Source: Thermoplasmata archaeon (GTDB lineage: Archaea > Thermoplasmatota > Thermoplasmata > Thermoplasmatales > Thermoplasmataceae). From it: a stretch of DNA of 18,284 nucleotides. Both the position numbers and the translations under genes were made by a program. The notes below the pieces were generated by a model. It ran no database searches, was not told where the DNA came from, and was given only the letters and a program-made list of their open reading frames with translations. The DNA is taken from the NCBI GenBank assembly GCA_021799315.1, contig JAJZAR010000018.1:1-18284 (forward strand), in the 5' to 3' direction. Below, piece after piece: positions 1 to 7,998 of the stretch; the stretch's first letter is position 1; each line of letters opens with the position of its first letter.

Positions 1-69
1 GTAAAAAGGCGTGAGTTAAGGTTTAATTATTACAGTATTCAGTGAATAACCTGATTATGCCTTAAACAC

Positions 70-79
70 TTAAATATAT
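70..79 (+). promoter_or_regulatory. TATA box of taw1
   Basis: The AT-rich box TTAAATATAT lies about 29 to 20 bases before the GTG codon at 99. That is the archaeal TATA distance expected for transcription starting at or within a few bases of the start codon, so the mRNA is probably leaderless. No Shine-Dalgarno sequence is visible. The 1-69 stretch before it holds no gene I can support. Confidence 0.6.
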
Positions 80-98
80 CTTTAAACTATTCCAAAAC

Positions 99-1040
99 GT
101 GACCGAAAATAAGTATGAGCAGGTATATAAAAAACAACATTATGGCCTTGTGGGAAAGCATTCAGCAGTGAAGGTTTGCCACTGGACAAAAAGTGAACTG
201 ACAGGAGGTAAATCCTGCTACAAGGGGACATTCTATGGAATAAATTCACATCAGTGCGTTCAGATGACTCCTGCACTGAATTCATGCACTGAGAACTGTT
301 CATTCTGCTGGAGATTTAATGGATTTGACAGTATGCACATAGGGGATGAAGATGATCCAGAGTTCATACTGGAAGAGAGCATAAAAGCACATAAGAAGCT
401 CATAGCCGGATTCAAAGGGAATCCAAAGGTAACCAAGGAAAAATGGGAAGAGGCCTCAAATCCCAAACATATTGCCATATCACTCACGGGTGAACCGACT
501 CTTTATACTCGGCTTGGAGAGTTCATAGAACTGGCACACAGGAGAGGTATGTCAACCTTTCTTGTTACCAACGGTACGCTCCCTATGGTACTGGAAAAAT
601 TATCTCCTCTGCCAACGCAACTTTATGTAACTACTGCAGGGCCGGACAGAAAAACATTCAATGAACTGCTCAATCCCACTATGGGAAATGCCTGGGAGAA
701 CTTTCAGAAAACGCTTGAATTGATGCCCTCTCTCGATACAAGAAAGGTCATACGACACACACTGGTAAAGGATTTCAACATGCCTTTCATTGAGGAATAT
801 GCAAGAATGGACAGTATAGCATCTCCAGATTTCATAGAATCCAAGGGATATGTCCATGTGGGGCAGTCCATAGCCAGATTGTCCATGGACAGTATGCCAT
901 CCCACGGGGAAATAATGAATTTCACAAAGGATCTTGGTTACAAATTGAATTATGAGTTTGTTGCCGATCGGCCTGAAAGTAGAGTTTCTCTCCTTGCCAA
1001 GGATCCTTCAAAGGCAAAAATAAATTTTGATGCAATTTAA
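99..1040 (+). CDS. taw1: S-adenosylmethionine-dependent tRNA 4-demethylwyosine synthase (Taw1/TYW1)
   Basis: A 313-residue radical SAM enzyme. The family condenses N1-methylguanosine-37 of tRNA-Phe with carbons from pyruvate to make the tricyclic 4-demethylwyosine base, which stabilises reading frame. The radical SAM cluster motif CTENCSFCW is at residues 63-71 (C63, C67, C70). C27, C40 and C53 match the spacing of the three N-terminal cysteines that bind the second [4Fe-4S] cluster in archaeal TYW1, so both clusters should be present. A TGEPTL segment near residues 131-136 fits the SAM-binding GE motif. No flavodoxin domain is present, as expected for the archaeal form. The start is GTG at 99, supported by the TATA box just upstream and by agreement with the usual family N-terminus. 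It stands alone: the next gene has its own TATA box. Confidence 0.95.
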   Translation: MTENKYEQVYKKQHYGLVGKHSAVKVCHWTKSELTGGKSCYKGTFYGINSHQCVQMTPALNSCTENCSFCWRFNGFDSMHIGDEDDPEFILEESIKAHKKLIAGFKGNPKVTKEKWEEASNPKHIAISLTGEPTLYTRLGEFIELAHRRGMSTFLVTNGTLPMVLEKLSPLPTQLYVTTAGPDRKTFNELLNPTMGNAWENFQKTLELMPSLDTRKVIRHTLVKDFNMPFIEEYARMDSIASPDFIESKGYVHVGQSIARLSMDSMPSHGEIMNFTKDLGYKLNYEFVADRPESRVSLLAKDPSKAKINFDAI

Positions 1041-1050
1041 GCCTACCACC

Positions 1051-1060
1051 TATTTTTAAT
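1051..1060 (+). promoter_or_regulatory. TATA box of acyl-CoA dehydrogenase gene
   Basis: TATTTTTAAT lies 32 to 23 bases before the ATG at 1083 in the 42-base gap after taw1. The spacing predicts a start of transcription at the ATG itself. A weak GGTG just before the ATG could pair with 16S rRNA but is probably incidental. Confidence 0.55.
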
Positions 1061-1082
1061 CCTTGATACAATAGGGTGTACT

Positions 1083-2276
1083 ATGCTTGATTACACATTT
1101 TCAGAGGAACAGGAGTTACTGAGAAAGACAGTCAGAGAATTCTGTGCAAGGGAAATCACACCAAGAATAAAGGATATGATGTCCCAAAGGAAGATACCAC
1201 AAGAAATAAAAGATGGTATGGCGAAGATGGGTCTGCTGGGAATGGCAATACCGGAAAAGTATGGTGGTCCCGGTTATGATCCCGTCACCATAGGTATTGT
1301 TGCCGAAGAGATAGGAAGAGCAGATCCTACAGTATCCATCCCGGTGTTTTTTCTGGTAGATAATGCATGGTCATATCTTGTTGCAAAATATGGCTCAGAG
1401 CAATTGAAAAGTGAGTTGCTCCCGGATATTGTAAAGGGGAAAAAATATCTGGGCATTGCATCAACAGAACCTGCCTTCGGTTCCGATGTTGCATCAATGA
1501 AAACTGTGGCAATAAGAAAGGGCAATAAACTAGTTGTTAATGGAGAAAAAAGTTATATCAGCCTTGTGAGAGATATAAAGGAACAGGGAGGTGGATTTGT
1601 AACCGTTGCAAAAACAGACCCCACAAAACCTGGGACCTCCGGGACATCGCTCGTATATCTCCCTTACTCCGAGACTAACTTCGATATGACATATCTAGAA
1701 GAAATGGGCAGAGAAGGGTCAAGCTGGGGTGCGTTCAAGATTAAGGATCAGGAGATACCAGAGCATTACATAATTGGGAAAGAAAATCAGGGATTCAAAA
1801 TTGTCCACGAGGGATTCGAGTTTGCAAGGGCCATAATAGCAGTGATCAGCGCTGGCGCAGCTCTTGAATCCATACAGAGAGGTGTAAATTATCTCAAGGA
1901 AAGAGTTGCCTTTGGTAAGCCCCTTTCTAAATTCCAGGGATTGCAATTTCAGGTTGCGGACAATGTTGCAAAGATGGAAACAGCTCTTGACCTTGGATAC
2001 AAGGCACTCTGGGTTTATGATCAGGAACAGAGATTTGGCACATACACACGATTTCAGGTAAGCAAGGAGGTTGCAAAGGCAAAGCTTCTTTCAACAACAT
2101 GGGCGTTTGATGCTGTAAATGATGCTCTCCAATGGCAGGGAGCTTTCGGATACTCCAAGGATTGTCCTGAGGAATGGGCACTTCGTGGCATAAGGTCATT
2201 CCAGCTCGCCGAAGGTTCCAGGGAGATCATGAAGCAAATAGTAGCAAGAGAAACCATAGGCAAGGAATTTATCTGA
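1083..2276 (+). CDS. Acyl-CoA dehydrogenase (FAD-dependent)
   Basis: A 397-residue flavoenzyme, the usual size for the family, which oxidises an acyl-CoA to the 2,3-enoyl-CoA and passes electrons to electron-transfer flavoprotein. The N-terminal helical domain begins DYTFSEEQELLRKTVREF. A variant of the first family signature, ASTEPAFGSDVAS, is at 126-138. The C-terminal helical domain includes the GVNYLKERVAFGKPL segment and ends in AEGSREIMKQIVAR, where E377 is placed as the catalytic base of the YEGTSEI-type motif in short- and medium-chain enzymes. The exact substrate (straight, branched or glutaryl type) cannot be read from the sequence. No ETF, thiolase or enoyl-CoA hydratase gene is next to it, so the pathway is not indicated by context. 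It has its own promoter. Confidence 0.95.
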   Translation: MLDYTFSEEQELLRKTVREFCAREITPRIKDMMSQRKIPQEIKDGMAKMGLLGMAIPEKYGGPGYDPVTIGIVAEEIGRADPTVSIPVFFLVDNAWSYLVAKYGSEQLKSELLPDIVKGKKYLGIASTEPAFGSDVASMKTVAIRKGNKLVVNGEKSYISLVRDIKEQGGGFVTVAKTDPTKPGTSGTSLVYLPYSETNFDMTYLEEMGREGSSWGAFKIKDQEIPEHYIIGKENQGFKIVHEGFEFARAIIAVISAGAALESIQRGVNYLKERVAFGKPLSKFQGLQFQVADNVAKMETALDLGYKALWVYDQEQRFGTYTRFQVSKEVAKAKLLSTTWAFDAVNDALQWQGAFGYSKDCPEEWALRGIRSFQLAEGSREIMKQIVARETIGKEFI

Positions 2277-2330
2277 TCTTGATCAAATATTACAATCCCT
2301 TGTGATTCCAATTGGTTACGGAGAATGCCA

Positions 2331-2341
2331 ATATTTATAAT
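2331..2341 (+). promoter_or_regulatory. TATA box of zinc-ribbon membrane protein gene
   Basis: The ATATTTATAAT box sits 31 to 21 bases before the ATG at 2362, in the 85-base gap after the acyl-CoA dehydrogenase. This again predicts a leaderless transcript. Confidence 0.6.
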
Positions 2342-2361
2342 TACTTTTGAGATAATTAGTA

Positions 2362-3114
2362 ATGATATGTCCTTCCTGCGGGACTCCAATCAACGGCAAT
2401 CCTGACCACTGCCCCATATGCATGCATGAATTTTTACCACAATCACCGGGATCAGGTTCTGCCTTGATCACCTTTCTTGTTCTGTCAATCATGGGATTGT
2501 CCATTATTTTCCTCTTGTTCTTCTCAATTATAATTTATGCAGCAGCCTATCTTCTTTTATTTCCGTGGGCCATCTTTTTCATTGTCTCATCATTCATCTT
2601 TGCGTTTTCCCTGAGGCATCTTGAGAAGTTCTACGCTCGCAATGGAGAGCACAGGTATTCCAGTGAATCAGGGGCTTCATTCATTGGACAAATCTCACTT
2701 ATTGCCTTTGGAATCATGTTTATGATTCACACAGTTATAGCACAATTCCTTTATGTAAATTTTCTTTCTGTCACATTCAACGTTCTGCTTGCATATCTCT
2801 CGGCATTTGTATTTGCGATTTTCCAGCTCGTGTCTCTGGTTTATGGGTATGGGTTTCTTAAATTTGGTAAGCATGAGGGAAATACAGGCATTCTTTACGG
2901 AGGTTTTATTTTCATGGCAGGAGGTCTGATTTCTGGAGTTCTCATATGGGAAAGCGGTATCATATTCACACCTCTAATCAATCTCCCTCTTGGAAATATA
3001 TTTCTACATCTTCAGGCAATCAGAGAAATTCTTTTTTCAGGTATGTTTCTTTCAGTGGTTGGGCTTTTCACAATGCTTTTGCGTGTCCAGAGAAAAAGTG
3101 AATCTTCATTTTAA
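2362..3114 (+). CDS. Zinc-ribbon polytopic membrane protein, function unknown
   Basis: A 250-residue protein whose first 20 residues form a zinc ribbon: CPSC (C3, C6) and CPIC (C17, C20), ten residues apart. A short Pro/Gly linker (about 27-33) leads into roughly six hydrophobic segments near 34-58, 59-82, 107-130, 137-163, 177-197 and 222-241. The C-terminus is short and basic (RVQRKSESSF). I do not recognise a named family beyond the general class of archaeal zinc-ribbon (double-zinc-ribbon-like) membrane proteins. The ribbon probably faces the cytoplasm. It converges on the flippase gene and overlaps its last 9 bases. The start is the first ATG, set by the upstream TATA box. Confidence 0.75.
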   Translation: MICPSCGTPINGNPDHCPICMHEFLPQSPGSGSALITFLVLSIMGLSIIFLLFFSIIIYAAAYLLLFPWAIFFIVSSFIFAFSLRHLEKFYARNGEHRYSSESGASFIGQISLIAFGIMFMIHTVIAQFLYVNFLSVTFNVLLAYLSAFVFAIFQLVSLVYGYGFLKFGKHEGNTGILYGGFIFMAGGLISGVLIWESGIIFTPLINLPLGNIFLHLQAIREILFSGMFLSVVGLFTMLLRVQRKSESSF

Positions 3115-4614
3115 TTCCCCTCCGCGCCGTGGAATAACATTCTTCAATATGGTCATTACCTGGATCCATGTTATCTCCTTTGTCAGAATACTCATGCCAA
3201 GATAGATCAAGAAGCCTCCGAGGATCAAAGGCGCCAGATAAAGAAAAGGATAGGGTTTGATAAACAGAGCTGCAATGAGAAAGAGAAAAGCTGTTGGAAA
3301 GGCTATAAAAATATGTTTGGTTAAGTTAGATCCTGTTCTTGAATGGCTCAGATTTCTATGAAGTTCCTTATACATGATATACGCTACCAATTGTGAAAAA
3401 GTGTAGGATATGGTTGCACCCAGCACCCCATAGCCTCCCAGACGAACTCCCAGTATCTCTTTTGGAATGAGTATTATATTCAATATGATGTTAAGAACTA
3501 TGGAAATCAAGGATATCTTCGCAATCATCCACTGTTTCCCCATGGCTGTTATGGATGAATTGAAGGGCATCATTATGGCGCCGATATATGTTCCAACCGC
3601 AATGACGCTGAAGGAAGGCCAGTATTCAAGGTACTCTGCATTGAATATGTTAAGAATAAATGGCGAAAGAAGCACAAAGGCAAGAACAAAGGGTGTTATC
3701 AGAAAGGATAGAATTCTTTCATATTCAATCACATCCCTATCTAGTGCAACTGAACCTTTCGACGATCCTGAAAGGAGTGGCAACAGGAAAATGCCTATGG
3801 GTAAGGTAATAGCCCCCACTATGGAAACAATTTTCTGATCAGCGTATAGGGCGCCTGTAGCTATGGCTCCCCAGAAAAATTGGACAATCACCTTATCCAC
3901 ACTGAGATTTATGATTCCAAGGGTGGTGGAAAGGGAAAGGGGCAGGGCAAATTTGATATATTTGGCATAATCGCTTTTTCCAGAAGATCTGAAATGCCAG
4001 GGCCTTCCGCTATAAAGAAGCATAATGAAATACATGAAATAAGAGATATCATATATCAGAGCCATCACGACAACTATGCCGGAGGACATTCTGTTGATAA
4101 TATCCAGATAGAAAAGAATTCCAAGGAATACAAATATAGAATTACGAAATATGGATTCTATAAGTCTCGGGATAGAAAGTTTATACGCCTGAAAGGTGGC
4201 TCTGAAGTATGAATTGAGGACAGGTATGAAACTCTGAAAGCTGAAGTAGGGGAGAATGGCAATTATTATCCAGAACTCAATTGGGCTTTCAAACCCTCTC
4301 CTGAGAACGTATACCCAGATCAGAAGAGAACCTATTATGATGGCAAGATAAAGCGCATTAAGAGCAAATTTTATTACGGCATAGGTTTTAATATCGGCCT
4401 TTTTGTCCTTATCACCAGATATAAACTTCAGATAGGTAGTGTTGAAACCCATATCCAGAAGAAATGAAAAAAGCCCACCAAAGGCCATGGCATAACTTAA
4501 AAGACCCCAGTAAAAGGGACCTATAAATCTTAAAATGAAGAATAAGGAAATATAACCTGAAATGGATGATACGACAGTCTGAAAAAAAACTATTGGGGAT
4601 TTTGTTGAGAACAA
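3106..4614 (-). CDS. Polysaccharide biosynthesis-type flippase (MOP superfamily, Wzx/AglR-like)
   Basis: A 502-residue, almost wholly hydrophobic protein with a pattern of about 14 membrane helices from residue 8 to the C-terminus. The N-terminal segment (repeated pairs of helices, then LLDMGFNTTYLKFIS near 52-66) is characteristic of MOP-superfamily polysaccharide or lipid-linked oligosaccharide exporters. In archaea such proteins flip dolichol-linked sugars for N-glycosylation or envelope glycans; that role here is inferred. The start is TTG at 4614: the AGGGGT sequence at 4625-4620 on the minus strand lies five bases upstream, and no ATG occurs in frame until residue 43. It follows the thermosome gene by 55 bases, in an AT-rich gap that could hold its own promoter (TTTATTAT near 4646-4639) or end the thermosome transcript. 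No glycosyltransferase is adjacent. Confidence 0.85.
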   Translation of the reverse strand: MFSTKSPIVFFQTVVSSISGYISLFFILRFIGPFYWGLLSYAMAFGGLFSFLLDMGFNTTYLKFISGDKDKKADIKTYAVIKFALNALYLAIIIGSLLIWVYVLRRGFESPIEFWIIIAILPYFSFQSFIPVLNSYFRATFQAYKLSIPRLIESIFRNSIFVFLGILFYLDIINRMSSGIVVVMALIYDISYFMYFIMLLYSGRPWHFRSSGKSDYAKYIKFALPLSLSTTLGIINLSVDKVIVQFFWGAIATGALYADQKIVSIVGAITLPIGIFLLPLLSGSSKGSVALDRDVIEYERILSFLITPFVLAFVLLSPFILNIFNAEYLEYWPSFSVIAVGTYIGAIMMPFNSSITAMGKQWMIAKISLISIVLNIILNIILIPKEILGVRLGGYGVLGATISYTFSQLVAYIMYKELHRNLSHSRTGSNLTKHIFIAFPTAFLFLIAALFIKPYPFLYLAPLILGGFLIYLGMSILTKEITWIQVMTILKNVIPRRGGELK

Positions 4615-4669
4615 TAAAGACCCCTATGTTAAATAAGAATAATAAATGTTATTAATTCCATAAGGGTGT

Positions 4670-6292
4670 TCAGTCTTCTCCAGCGCCTGGCATTCCGCCC
4701 GGAGGAGATCCGCCTGATGAGCCCTTCGTGGCTATAACATCATCGATCCTCAGTATCATTACCGCAGCCTCTGTTGCAGCATCGATAGCCTGTTTTCCCA
4801 CTCTTATGGGCTCTATAACACCTGCCTTTTTCATATCCTCTATTTCGCCAGTGAACAGATTAAGGCCATGGTTGTGCTTTCCTTCTGCATGGGCTTTTCT
4901 GAGGTTGATGAGTACATCTATGGCGTTTATTCCGGCATTTTCTGAAAGGGCTCTGGGAATTTCTTCAAGAGCGTTGGCGAATTTTTCAATTGCCAGTTGT
5001 TGTCTTCCTCCAACCTTATTTGCGAAATCTCTCATTTTCACAGCAATTTCAATGGCAGATGCCCCGCCTCCGGGTACATATTGGCCATCCTCAACGATTG
5101 CTGCTACAACATGAATGGAATCTACCATTGATCTCTCTATTTCATCCACAACATGGTCAGTTCCTCCTCTTATGAGTAAGCTCACTGCCTTGGGATTCTT
5201 GCATCCCACAACAAAGGTCAGGTAATCGTCGCCTATTTTTCTCTGTTCCACTGTTTCAGCAAAGCCCAGATCGGCTGAACTCAATTCATCAACCGAGGAG
5301 GCAACTGAGGCACCGGTAGCTTTGGAGAGCTTTTCTATGTCGCTTTTCTTCACTCTTCTCACGGCATATATGCCTTCTTTTGAAAGGTAGTGCTGGGCAA
5401 GATCATCTATGCCTTTCTGCGTTATGAGAACAGTTGCTCCTGTTGCCTTAACCTTCTTTACCATATCCTTCAGGACCTTTTCTTCCTGGGAAAGGAACTG
5501 CTGTATCATTGAGGGGTCATCAATCTTTATGTTTGTGTCGAATTCAGGTTTCTTGATCTCAAGAGCAGCATTCATAACGGCTATCTTGGCATTTTTCACA
5601 ACATCAGGCATACCGGGGTGAACCTTCTCCTTATCTACGATGATACCCATTATGAGTTCAGTATCTTCTATTTCGCCGCCCTGCTTTTTTACTATCTGCA
5701 CATTATCCATATCTACTCTGTAGCCGTTCTCTATCTTTTCAGCAACAGCCTTTATGGTCTCGTAGGATATCTTTGCCAGAGCTTCCTTATTCCCTGTCGC
5801 AGATTTGCTGCTCAGTGATGTTTCTGCCATCTTCCTTATGCTGGCTTCATCTGAAATCTGAACCTTTGTGCTGATGGAACTAAGAATCTCTTTTGCCTTT
5901 TCTGCAGCAGTTCTGTATCCCTCTGCGATAATTGTTGGGTGCACATTCTGGTTAATCAGTGACTCAGCTTCCTGAAGCAGGGAACCAGCTATGATTACAG
6001 CTGTTGTTGTTCCATCTCCAACCATCTGATCCTGTGTTTTTGACACCTCTACCATCATCTTTGCAGCAGGGTGCTCAACATCCATCTCCTTGAGAATTGT
6101 CACGCCATCGTTTGTAATAACAATATCTCCCAGAGAATCAACAAGCATCTTATCCATTCCTCTTGGTCCAAGGCTTGTTCTTACTGCTGCTGCAATGCCC
6201 TTGGCTGCATCAATATTGGCTTTCATTGCGTCTCTTCCGGTCTCTCTCTTAGAGCCTTCCTTTAATATGAATATTGGTTGTCCTCCCATCAT
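4670..6292 (-). CDS. thsB: Thermosome beta subunit (group II chaperonin)
   Basis: A 540-residue subunit of the double-ring archaeal chaperonin that refolds proteins in an ATP-driven cytosolic cage. Visible motifs: LGPRGMDKM at 41-49, NDGVTI at 61-66, the nucleotide-binding GDGTTT at 92-97, the catalytic aspartate D391 in RSMVDSIHVV, and GGGA at 408-411. The C-terminus is a short Gly/Pro-rich tail with an acidic end, as in other thermosomes. The start (MMGGQPIFILKEGSKRE) and long stretches such as the DMDNVQIVKKQGGEIEDT region resemble the Thermoplasma beta rather than alpha subunit as I remember them. An alpha partner is not in this window. Either of the two tandem ATGs could be used. Prefoldin alpha, which delivers substrates to this chaperonin, is encoded 9 kb away. 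Confidence 0.97.
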   Translation of the reverse strand: MMGGQPIFILKEGSKRETGRDAMKANIDAAKGIAAAVRTSLGPRGMDKMLVDSLGDIVITNDGVTILKEMDVEHPAAKMMVEVSKTQDQMVGDGTTTAVIIAGSLLQEAESLINQNVHPTIIAEGYRTAAEKAKEILSSISTKVQISDEASIRKMAETSLSSKSATGNKEALAKISYETIKAVAEKIENGYRVDMDNVQIVKKQGGEIEDTELIMGIIVDKEKVHPGMPDVVKNAKIAVMNAALEIKKPEFDTNIKIDDPSMIQQFLSQEEKVLKDMVKKVKATGATVLITQKGIDDLAQHYLSKEGIYAVRRVKKSDIEKLSKATGASVASSVDELSSADLGFAETVEQRKIGDDYLTFVVGCKNPKAVSLLIRGGTDHVVDEIERSMVDSIHVVAAIVEDGQYVPGGGASAIEIAVKMRDFANKVGGRQQLAIEKFANALEEIPRALSENAGINAIDVLINLRKAHAEGKHNHGLNLFTGEIEDMKKAGVIEPIRVGKQAIDAATEAAVMILRIDDVIATKGSSGGSPPGGMPGAGED

Positions 6293-6319
6293 AGTTATCA
6301 GTTAGTAAAAATAAACTTC

Positions 6320-6327
6320 TATATAAA
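6320..6327 (-). promoter_or_regulatory. TATA box of thermosome gene
   Basis: On the minus strand TTTATATA (6327 to 6320) is a near-consensus archaeal TATA box about 28-35 bases before the ATG at 6292, predicting a leader of only a few bases. An inverted repeat CAAAG-N7-CTTTG at 6334-6350 lies immediately upstream, where the BRE and any activator would sit. Confidence 0.65.
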
Positions 6328-6403
6328 GGTTATCAAAGTTATTCCCTTTGTGAATGCACAATTAAAAGGAAACTCTCGTCACTTTTCTTTCAAATTGCCA
6401 CAT

Positions 6404-6416
6404 AAAAAATAAAATA
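6404..6416 (+). promoter_or_regulatory. TATA-like box of the first Nudix gene
   Basis: A run of A and T (AAAAAATAAAATA) lies 33 to 21 bases before the ATG at 6437, consistent with a leaderless transcript. It shares the 144-base divergent spacer with the thermosome promoter. Confidence 0.45.
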
Positions 6417-6436
6417 CGCTTTCTCAATTCATATCC

Positions 6437-6901
6437 ATGGTCACCGGTCGGACTGAGACAGCCGTATCGATTGTTAGCTGTGGCGATAAGCTCGTTCTTC
6501 TGAAAAGAAAAACAAGGGAGGGCGATCCATGGTCCGGAGACATGTGTTTTCCCGGAGGGTTTGTCAAAGAGGAGGAGGCACCCGTAGAAGCAGCCCTTCG
6601 AGAGTTGCGGGAAGAGACATCCATAGATACCAGCAATCTTGAAATGAGAGGTGAACTGGGAGTCTTTCACCCGGTTCGGTCACCGCATATAAATGTTCAT
6701 CCGTTCTGGTTTTATTCAGAAGATCTTGTGGATATAATTCCAGGAGATGAGATAGAAAGAGGTAAATGGTACACTATTGGCGAGTATCAACTTAAGCACG
6801 ATAAAGTGAGAGGCGATTTCGTTGTTTGGAATGGAGATATTGTGTGGGGGTTGACCTTCAGAATATACTCAGCTTTTCTTCAGCGTTCTCTTGGTCATTA
6901 G
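6437..6901 (+). CDS. Nudix hydrolase, CoA-pyrophosphatase-like subgroup
   Basis: A 154-residue single-domain Nudix protein. The Nudix box starts at G41: GFVKEEE, seven residues, then RELREETSI at 55-63. The metal-binding glutamates E56, E59 and E60 are kept, but the usual glycine near the end of the box is serine (S62). The preceding LLKRKTREGDPWSGDMCFPGG segment resembles the region before the box in Nudix CoA diphosphatases, so a CoA or related nucleotide derivative is a possible substrate; this is inference. The ATG at 6437 is placed correctly for the TATA-like box. The gene is divergent from thsB and its stop codon overlaps the stop of the convergent GHMP kinase gene by 4 bases. Confidence 0.85.
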   Translation: MVTGRTETAVSIVSCGDKLVLLKRKTREGDPWSGDMCFPGGFVKEEEAPVEAALRELREETSIDTSNLEMRGELGVFHPVRSPHINVHPFWFYSEDLVDIIPGDEIERGKWYTIGEYQLKHDKVRGDFVVWNGDIVWGLTFRIYSAFLQRSLGH

Positions 6902-7893
6902 TAGGTATGAGAAATAATTCTTGTGCCACCAAGGGTGGGAGAAACTCTGACAACAAACGTGGATAGAGTCATCAGTTTTTTCTGTATTTCCCATAAATTT
7001 CCCGATTCCCCCAGAATGAGAACAAAACCATCTCTGCCTCCGCCTAGCAATCTAGCCGCCTTAGCCCCATATTGAAGGGCAGAACTTATTATATTCTCTA
7101 CCTTTGGGCTTGATACATTTGGGCTCAGGGTTCTTTTTATTGCCCACCCTCTGTTAACGTTTGAGCAGAAACTGTTATAATCATTATCAATTGCAAATTT
7201 CCAAGCTTCCTCTGTAATATTCATCAGTTCCTTCAAGCGGTTTGTTGTCTGACTCTTCGGAGAAGAGGAAGCACTGACCTGAGCCTTAAGTACATCAGAA
7301 CTCTCCCTTGTGCTTCCTGTGTAGCATATGATCATTCCAGTATTCATTTGATCAAGAAATTTACCTTCATCCAAACGGTTTAACGTATAATTTTCCCCTT
7401 GAAATTCCATATATTTGAATCCGCCAAGGGAGATGGCAAAGGGATCCTGCACGCCCAGGAGGATATCAAAAAATTCTCTTTCTTCTATGTAAGCAATTCT
7501 TGCGAGTTCTCCCGCGTCTTTTTCCTCTCCTCTCAATTCAAATATCAGTTTCATAAGTGCCGTAATGATGGCACTTGAAGATCCCAATCCTGATCCAGGT
7601 GGCACCTCTCCACTTATGTAGATTCTTCCCTTTGATATGCCATATTTTTGAAATAGTTTAAGCATGCGATCCTGAAAGTTCATGCCATGGGATTCACCCA
7701 GTATGGTCGTGTTCAGAAAATCTCTGGATGATATTTCCAGAGGATACCCATCCATTGAATATTGAACCCTTACTCCCCTGTCTATGGTTGTGTTTATGAC
7801 CTTTGATCCGTAGGTTTCCAGAAAGGGCGAAATATCAGTTCCTCCACCGGAAAAGCTAACCCTCAGAGGGCTATAGCATTCTACCTTCTCCAT
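6898..7893 (-). CDS. GHMP-family sugar kinase, resembling D-glycero-D-manno-heptose 7-phosphate kinase (HddA)
   Basis: A 331-residue GHMP kinase. The N-terminus PLRVSFSGGGTDISPF (9-24) is the hallmark of the HddA-like branch, differing from mevalonate kinase and galactokinase. The ATP-binding loop PPGSGLGSSSA is at 98-108, GVQDPFAISLGG at 147-158 carries the likely catalytic aspartate D150, and the third motif ARLLGGGRDGFVLIL is at 280-294. By family, it should transfer phosphate to the C1 hydroxyl of a sugar phosphate. None of the usual partners (isomerase GmhA, phosphatase GmhB, nucleotidyltransferase HddC) is in the window, so the sugar is unknown. Thermoplasmatales do use unusual GHMP kinases in the mevalonate route, but this sequence has the heptose-kinase motif rather than theirs. 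The ATG at 7893 is the only good start; an in-frame TAA lies five codons upstream. Confidence 0.85.
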   Translation of the reverse strand: MEKVECYSPLRVSFSGGGTDISPFLETYGSKVINTTIDRGVRVQYSMDGYPLEISSRDFLNTTILGESHGMNFQDRMLKLFQKYGISKGRIYISGEVPPGSGLGSSSAIITALMKLIFELRGEEKDAGELARIAYIEEREFFDILLGVQDPFAISLGGFKYMEFQGENYTLNRLDEGKFLDQMNTGMIICYTGSTRESSDVLKAQVSASSSPKSQTTNRLKELMNITEEAWKFAIDNDYNSFCSNVNRGWAIKRTLSPNVSSPKVENIISSALQYGAKAARLLGGGRDGFVLILGESGNLWEIQKKLMTLSTFVVRVSPTLGGTRIISHTY

Positions 7894-7970
7894 TTTAAGA
7901 CAATGTTATCCTCTTATTTCTGTTTCATGATATTAATCACCTAAACATGATCACATATCGAAGGCTCAAT

Positions 7971-7980
7971 TTTTTAATAA
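7971..7980 (+). promoter_or_regulatory. TATA box of rfcL
   Basis: TTTTTAATAA lies 28 to 19 bases before the ATG at 7999, suggesting a leaderless transcript. It lies in the 105-base divergent spacer shared with the GHMP kinase, for which I see no clear TATA box. Confidence 0.5.
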
Positions 7981-7998
7981 AGGATACAATTACAATAC

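Noticed and set aside
35..49. Short palindrome TATTCA-G-TGAATA at the left edge
   Set aside because: It is only 6-base arms in AT-rich DNA with no gene context to its left in the window, so it cannot be distinguished from chance.
3467..4212. Plus-strand frames of 110-123 codons opposite the flippase gene
   Set aside because: They are antisense to a strongly hydrophobic, family-consistent membrane protein and show no coding signals of their own.
4728..5818. Plus-strand frames opposite the thermosome gene
   Set aside because: They are antisense shadows of a highly conserved chaperonin gene.
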